From positions 71,151,823 to 71,215,822 of the forward strand of contig NC_037092.1 of assembly GCF_002994745.2 (NCBI RefSeq): DNA of 64,000 nucleotides, given 5' to 3'. Below the pieces are notes generated by a model that worked only from the letters and a program-made list of their open reading frames with translations, was not told where the DNA came from and ran no database searches. The first letter of the stretch is position 1; each line of letters starts with the position of its first letter. The DNA is from Rosa chinensis. Its lineage: Eukaryota > Streptophyta > Magnoliopsida > Rosales > Rosaceae. Shown piece after piece: positions 59,205-64,000 of the stretch. The translations under genes and the position numbers were made by a program.

Positions 59205-60440
59205 TGTTTGGACCCAAAATGAACATTTTGGTCTGACAAGGCACATCTTGGAGAAATTGAGCCAATATCAGTGGCTCAAGTTATATATTTTCGACAAGCT
59301 CGAAATATATATTTAGAGGATAAATAAAGCCTACTATGGAAGTATGAAAAGTCAACTTTAGCATATTTTCCTACTTCGGCTAGGAGAAACCGAGCTAGAC
59401 AAGGAAGGAGGGGTGGCAGACTAACCAAATGAAATCTAAATGAGCTGAAACTTTCCAGATTCATTCTAGACATCCTAAGGATAATTTCTTATGAAGAGTG
59501 CCAGAGCTAGTTTTTAGTGGAAGGCCTTCAAACAATCAGTCCTATTTTCTACAGAAGCAAAACTGGAAAACTGGACCTGTAAGAGGTCCAGCAGCATTTC
59601 CGGCCCAACCACATGGAATAAAGCTCTGAAAATTTGTCACAATGATCTACACTCATTTTGGATCATTTGATATGAAGAAGTCGAAGGCCCATTTTGAGTT
59701 CTTGGTGGAGATATAGCTGCAGCAAAAAAGGAGCAGAAAGTGCTCTCACCTAACAAATCCACTAAGTGTTTAAGTGCTCTCACCAAACAAATCCACTAAG
59801 TGTTTAAGTGCTCAAACCTAACCCATTATGATTTGTTTAAAGGCCAAATAGTGTTGCTTGGAAGCCTATAAATAGAGGCAAAAACAAGACAAACCACACA
59901 CACATTCACAACAACAACATCTCTAAGATGATCTAAGTTCTCTCTAGAGCAACCTCTCTAAGAGCAACTCCTCTCCTTTTCTTTCTCTTAGCGGTGATCA
60001 CACTCCTAGTCCTAGTCTTCTCAGAAGCCGACTTTCAGTGCCACCAAACCCTCTGTCAGCGTACTTCGGTCCTAGTCTCCTCGGGAGCCGACGGTAGTGC
60101 CGCGACCACAACGGTTACGGAACCAGCCAAGCAAGGGTAACGCCCTAGCAACCCAGCCAAGCTAAAGTCACGCTTTAGCAATTTCTCCTCATTTCTCAGT
60201 GGTTCTCGCTCTGCTCGATCTACAATATTGAGTATCGATTGTGATTTTCAAGAAGCTCAGCAAAAGTCCTCGCCACGAGGCACAAAGAATCCCATGCCGA
60301 GGTTGGTGCTCTCCTCGTCCACAATCTCTTGAAAGAAGTCAGGTCAAGGGACACCCCCGACGACCGCACCCAAACGGTGCTGGCACGCCCGTGCAAGAAA
60401 AGAGACTGTTGACCAGCTGCAATAAAATTGGAGCCAAACA
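59205..60440 (+). repeat. 3' LTR (1236 bp)
   Basis: Same length and ends as the 5' LTR. By eye it differs at about 11 positions (for example near 59411-59414, 59437, 59502, 60196-60198, 60297, 60371, 60392, 60411, 60422). TATA box at 59867. Confidence 0.97.
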
Positions 60441-60445
60441 GCCGA
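60441..60445 (+). repeat. target-site duplication GCCGA (right)
   Basis: Matches 49064-49068 exactly. Confidence 0.92.
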
Positions 60446-60502
60446 GGCGCAGTTGGACAGCAGCAATCCCAGCCAACGACGTTCTTTCTAAGAGTTTTTT
60501 CT

Positions 60503-61160
60503 AGGGCTGTCACTCGGTCGGTTTCGAATCGGTTATAGGTATTACCAACTTCAAAACCAAAACTTTCGGTTTCAAAATTGAGCTACCAATTACCAACCAA
60601 AATTTTCAGTTTTTAATCATAACTACCAAATTCGGTATTTCGGTTTTCGGTTTTCGGTATTACCAACTTTAGAACAACTAATTCTTTGTAATTAAAATTA
60701 GAATGAACAAAACTAGGTTCTTCAATTTTATAGTCGTAAACTTTGTACTCAGCTCCTAATTATAGTTTTCTTTTGTATATATGACATCAAGTTTGAGTCA
60801 TTTTCAATAAAATAAGGTTATAGTTTTCTTTTGTATACTTTTGTATAGTCGTAAACTTTGTACTCAGCTCCTAATTATAGTTTTCTTTTGTACATATGAC
60901 ATCAAGTTTGAGTCATTTTCAATAAAACAAGGTTATTTAACCATATTTGACCAAGTTACTTAAAATACATGTACTATTAATGTAGTAATGTTCATACTAT
61001 TATGAAAAATTTTATGTTTATTTCTTAATATACATGTATGTGTATTGAAAACCATAATATATAAAGCTAATATTTAGATAATCGGTAAATTCGGTATTTA
61101 CCAAAACTGAAATAATAAAAAAATCGATTGTCGGATTAATTAAGCTCTATAGCCCTTCCG
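60503..61160. mobile_element. probable hAT-like MITE or relic (AGGGCTGTCA ends)
   Basis: The left end AGGGCTGTCACTCGGTCGGT and right end ATAGCCCT, with subterminal TTCGGTAT / ATTCGGTATTTACC sequence on both sides, match a common plant MITE type. The inverted repeat is short and I could not find a target duplication. Inside, a roughly 120-bp unit containing CGTAAACTTTGTACTCAGC and TGACATCAAGTTTGAGTC is duplicated (about 60733-60830 and 60848-60945). Confidence 0.45.
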
Positions 61161-61506
61161 TATGGAGTTGCAACTATTGGAATCCATCTAAAACACCAAA
61201 CCAATTAAGAGAAGAATGTATCGAGCACGCTATTCTTCGTGAACCCATTTGAACGCCAAAACAGAAAAGGGTAGAAGAGGAAAAAAAAATAATTACGAAG
61301 ATCCCACGCGCCATAGGAGGAGCGTGAAACTCAATAAAACAGTAACCGCCAGTTAACGAATTCCACGTCGTCTGCCCTTTTTCCCACACTCTTTATGTAA
61401 AAATTTCCTCGGTTCATTTTTCTGAAAACTTGTTGCCAAAGCCTTGTTCCTAACTTTTTCAGAGACACTTTGATCTCGCAATTATCGAATTAGGGTTTTC
61501 AGAGAA
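61161..61506. other. upstream region of the ORP3-type gene
   Basis: Probable promoter and 5' UTR of the oxysterol-binding-protein gene. No other feature seen. Confidence 0.45.
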
Positions 61507-64000
61507 ATGAGTATCCCAAACAAGGATGAGAAGAACAGCAAGGGCTTCTTCGCCGCCATGAGTTCCGGCCTCTCCGTCTTCGGCAGCGCCATGCACCGAT
61601 CCGTTGGCGGGTTAGCTTTCATTTCTGTCCCTTTTTTTTTTTTTTTTTTTTTTCAATCCTCAATCTTTCAGTTCGATTTTTCATGCACTTGGTGTTGTAG
61701 AACCCTAATTGTTCTCCTTTCTTACTCGTAATCACTTGTTCTTGATTTCGATTGGTAAATTCGACTTGAGCTCTGACATTTTTGATCGGATTCTAGCTTT
61801 CAGTCTTGAAATGTACTTGCTTTCATTGATGACTGTGATCTCTTTCGGTTTCGGAATTTTTATTTGTGTGTGAATTATGTGATGGAGAGCTCCGTAACCG
61901 TGTTTTCGTGGTTCTGTTCTTGATTTTGTGATAAAGGATGCTGAATTAGGTGTCCTTTTTGTTGTGCCACCTTTAGTTTCTGAATACTTACAACTTGAGC
62001 TAGAGTGTTAATCAGCTAGCTAGCTAGCTAGGCATCTGGAGTGTTGAATGAGGACTCTTATGTATATATATGTGTGTACTTGTCTTTTGAGGATTAATAT
62101 TAGAAATACCAATTTAGTCACAAATATTAGATGTCTGGGATTGATATTAGATGATTCTCAACCTGTGATAATCGTTGAAGCAGATCTCTTGCTATAGATT
62201 AATTTGAACAAAAGCCTTGGATGGGGGACTTTAGTAAGTTTTAGGGCAGGGGAATGACTGGAATGAAATTCTTAATCATATTATGGCTATTGCTGCAAAC
62301 TTTCTCTCTTTTTCTCTGCTAGTTATATTAGATGAGTTTGTTGACACTCCAGAGAGTAAGCGTCATACTGATAGCTTCATTCTGCTTCTGGGAAGGGGTC
62401 TCCAATAGTGTTGTGCACAACTGTCAGCATTGTATACTCAATGAACTTTAAATAGTGTCCCATGGGGATTTCATTAAAATGGTTAAACATAGCTTCGTCT
62501 TTTGATTTGGCCATTAGTTCATCTGCTTGTGTACATATTGATAGAGGAAACTACCCTGGTACTTACTGATTTGTTAATAAGGAGTGAGTTCTATCAGTTG
62601 AATGTGATTCTCCTCTTTCATCTAGGATGCTTGGTTATGAAGGGGTGGAAGTTATAAATCCAGAGGGAGGCAAAGAAGACGCAGAGGAGGAAGCTCAACG
62701 AGGAAGATGGAAACAGGAGGTATGCTAATTTTTCGTCTCTACAGTCTCCCTTTTAAGGATGTGTTGCTCTTTTATCATTTGCATTTGGTCATTAGGTGTA
62801 AGAGTTCGTTTCATGTTTTTTTTTTTTTTTTGGTTATCAAGTATGTGTTTTTTAAGAGGGTTGGCTTTCTGTTCGGGAAGGAGCATCTTTTTGTACTCAT
62901 ATAAAATTTTGATGTGGCAATAGGCCAATTCTCATGTTTAACTCCAGATTGCAATGTTTCTGGAGTCTTAGGTGTCATTGTGAATTTATGATAGGTGTAA
63001 CATTAACTTATAAACTGTATTAGTGAACAGTTGATCAAAATATGTGGCTTTGTAGCATTTTCTTGTCAGTTCCCCCATTCTCCCCATCCTCAGTGCACAA
63101 ATAAAATAGGAATTATGTTGTCTTCTTCATGAAATGCTATTGATCATACTTAAACTGAATTTCTTATGCATCTGTACATTTCTCTGTTAAAGGAACGAGA
63201 CAGTTACTGGAAGATGATGCAAAAGTATATAGGTTCAGATATAACATCAATGGTGACTCTTCCTGTATATATTTTGAGCCAATGACAATGCTGCAGAAAA
63301 TGGCAGAGGTTTGTACTAAACATCTGGCTGCGTGTCTACCTGGATAGTTGTGCACATTGCATATATGGTTTGATTGTTTTGTTAACTGTGCAATACCTAC
63401 AGCTGATGGAATATTCACACTTGTTGGATCGTGCTGATGAATGTGAGGATCCTTATATGCGGTTGGTGTACACCAGTGAGTATGGCTTTCCTTCGCTTGT
63501 GATGCACATTCAAGTTTCATTTTATGGTTGATGTATATCTATACATATCTGTTATTCATTACAGCTTCATGGGCTATATCTGTCTACTACGCCTACCAGC
63601 GAACATGGAAACCATTTAATCCTATACTTGGGGAGACTTATGAGATGGTTAATCACTGTGGGATTACATTCGTTGCAGAGCAGGTGAGCTTTTGAGGGCC
63701 ATGACTGTCTGAGTTTTTCATGTACATGCAAAACTCCCCTCCCATGGTGTTACACATTAGATTTTCTCTCCTACTCTCGTGATCCATTTAAGATCGTGAA
63801 TACCCTTAATTAACCATCATACAACATTATTCCAGGTCAGTCATCATCCACCAATGAGTGCTGCTCATGGTGAAAATGAGCATTTCACTTATGATGTGAC
63901 GTCAAAGCTGAAAACTAAATTTTTAGGGAACTCTCTTGATGTTTACCCTGTTGGAAGGTATTACAAACTCTGCTTGTTCTTTAATATGTAGTTTTTGATC
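61507..64000 (+). CDS. ORP3: ORP3-type oxysterol-binding-protein-related protein, 5' part, with a frameshift
   Basis: The gene runs off the window. Exons seen are 61507-61610, 62626-62719, 63193-63308, 63403-63475, 63565-63683 and 63836-63957. The protein is a short OSBP without PH domain, a cytosolic lipid-transfer protein. Visible parts are a Gly/Ser-rich N-terminus ([19 protein letters not shown]), [74 protein letters not shown], and the family signature EQ|VSHHPP. Exon 3 is 116 bp rather than the 117 needed: after GTATATATTTT at about 63264-63274 one base is missing, so the frame shifts and stops within about 15 bases. Exons 4-6 return to the expected phase. From memory it is closest to Arabidopsis ORP3A/ORP3C. 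Either a base was lost in a T-run by assembly or the gene is truly broken. Confidence 0.88.

Larger units (their letters stand above)
49069..60440 (+). mobile_element. full-length non-autonomous LTR retrotransposon with captured genes (11,372 bp)
   Basis: Two 1236-bp LTRs bounded by TGTTTGG...CCAAACA flank an 8.9-kb interior, inside a perfect GCCGA target duplication. A primer-binding site follows the 5' LTR and a G-rich polypurine tract precedes the 3' LTR, giving plus orientation. I read all frames of the interior and found no protease, reverse transcriptase, RNase H or integrase motif, so it must be mobilised by a related autonomous element. It carries a 442-aa ORF in the gag position (+), a WUSCHEL-like gene (-) and a plant-mobile-domain gene (-). 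Antisense extra genes are known in Ty3/Gypsy Tat-lineage elements, which is my tentative placement. The LTRs differ at about 11 positions by eye (about 0.9%), implying a recent insertion. Confidence 0.95.

Noticed and set aside
49069..60440. Interpretation of the repeat pair as a segmental duplication rather than LTRs
   Set aside because: TG...CA ends, the 5-bp target duplication, PBS and PPT all identify LTRs.

Overview
The window is nuclear DNA of a flowering plant, almost certainly a eudicot. It has spliced genes with GT-AG introns, chloroplast and cell-wall proteins, a plant nuclear tRNA-Gly, TTTAGGG-type telomere-like repeats, and many plant MITEs and retroelements. From memory, EXPA, RAB5IF-type, GT47 and RBL1 genes sit close together on Arabidopsis chromosome 2, and PGR5-like and ORP3-type genes on chromosome 5. 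The gene content therefore looks like an ancestral eudicot block. A rosaceous origin is only a guess.

Layout. 0-6.4 kb is transposon debris: a possible LTR end, a LINE 3' end with poly(A), a broken MuDR/MULE transposase holding a telomere-like minisatellite, and a LINE/Copia chimera with a 3' LTR. 7.6-10.4 kb (+) is a U1-type zinc-finger gene. 11.9-14.1 kb (-) is an alpha-expansin. 14-29 kb is gene-poor and holds a hAT-type MITE with an 8-bp target duplication, a Pack-MULE-like element carrying a piece of a ubiquitin-conjugating-enzyme gene, several more MITEs, a LINE RNase H relic and a poly(A) retroposon with 16-bp target duplications. 29.6-33.2 kb (-) is a six-exon rhomboid protease gene. 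38.7-40.5 kb (+) is a GT47 xyloglucan-galactosyltransferase-like gene, followed by tRNA-Gly(UCC). 41.4-43.6 kb (+) is a PGRL1-family gene. 44.7-47.1 kb (-) encodes a small RAB5IF/OPTI-like membrane protein. The window ends in an ORP3-type oxysterol-binding-protein gene (61.5 kb onward, +), which has a one-base frameshift in exon 3.

The standout is an 11,372-bp LTR retrotransposon at 49069-60440. It has 1236-bp LTRs with about 11 differences seen by eye, a perfect 5-bp target duplication (GCCGA), a primer-binding site and a polypurine tract. I find no protease, reverse transcriptase, RNase H or integrase inside it. It carries an unrecognised 442-aa ORF in the gag position. On the opposite strand it carries an intact, intronless WUSCHEL-like homeobox gene (homeodomain, WUS box and EAR-like motif) and a five-exon plant-mobile-domain gene with one in-frame stop. 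Capture and mobilisation of a stem-cell-type homeobox gene by a young non-autonomous retroelement is the best candidate for an undescribed system here.

The ordinary genes are unrelated housekeeping, wall and plastid functions and do not form a pathway. The mobile elements explain most of the remaining DNA.
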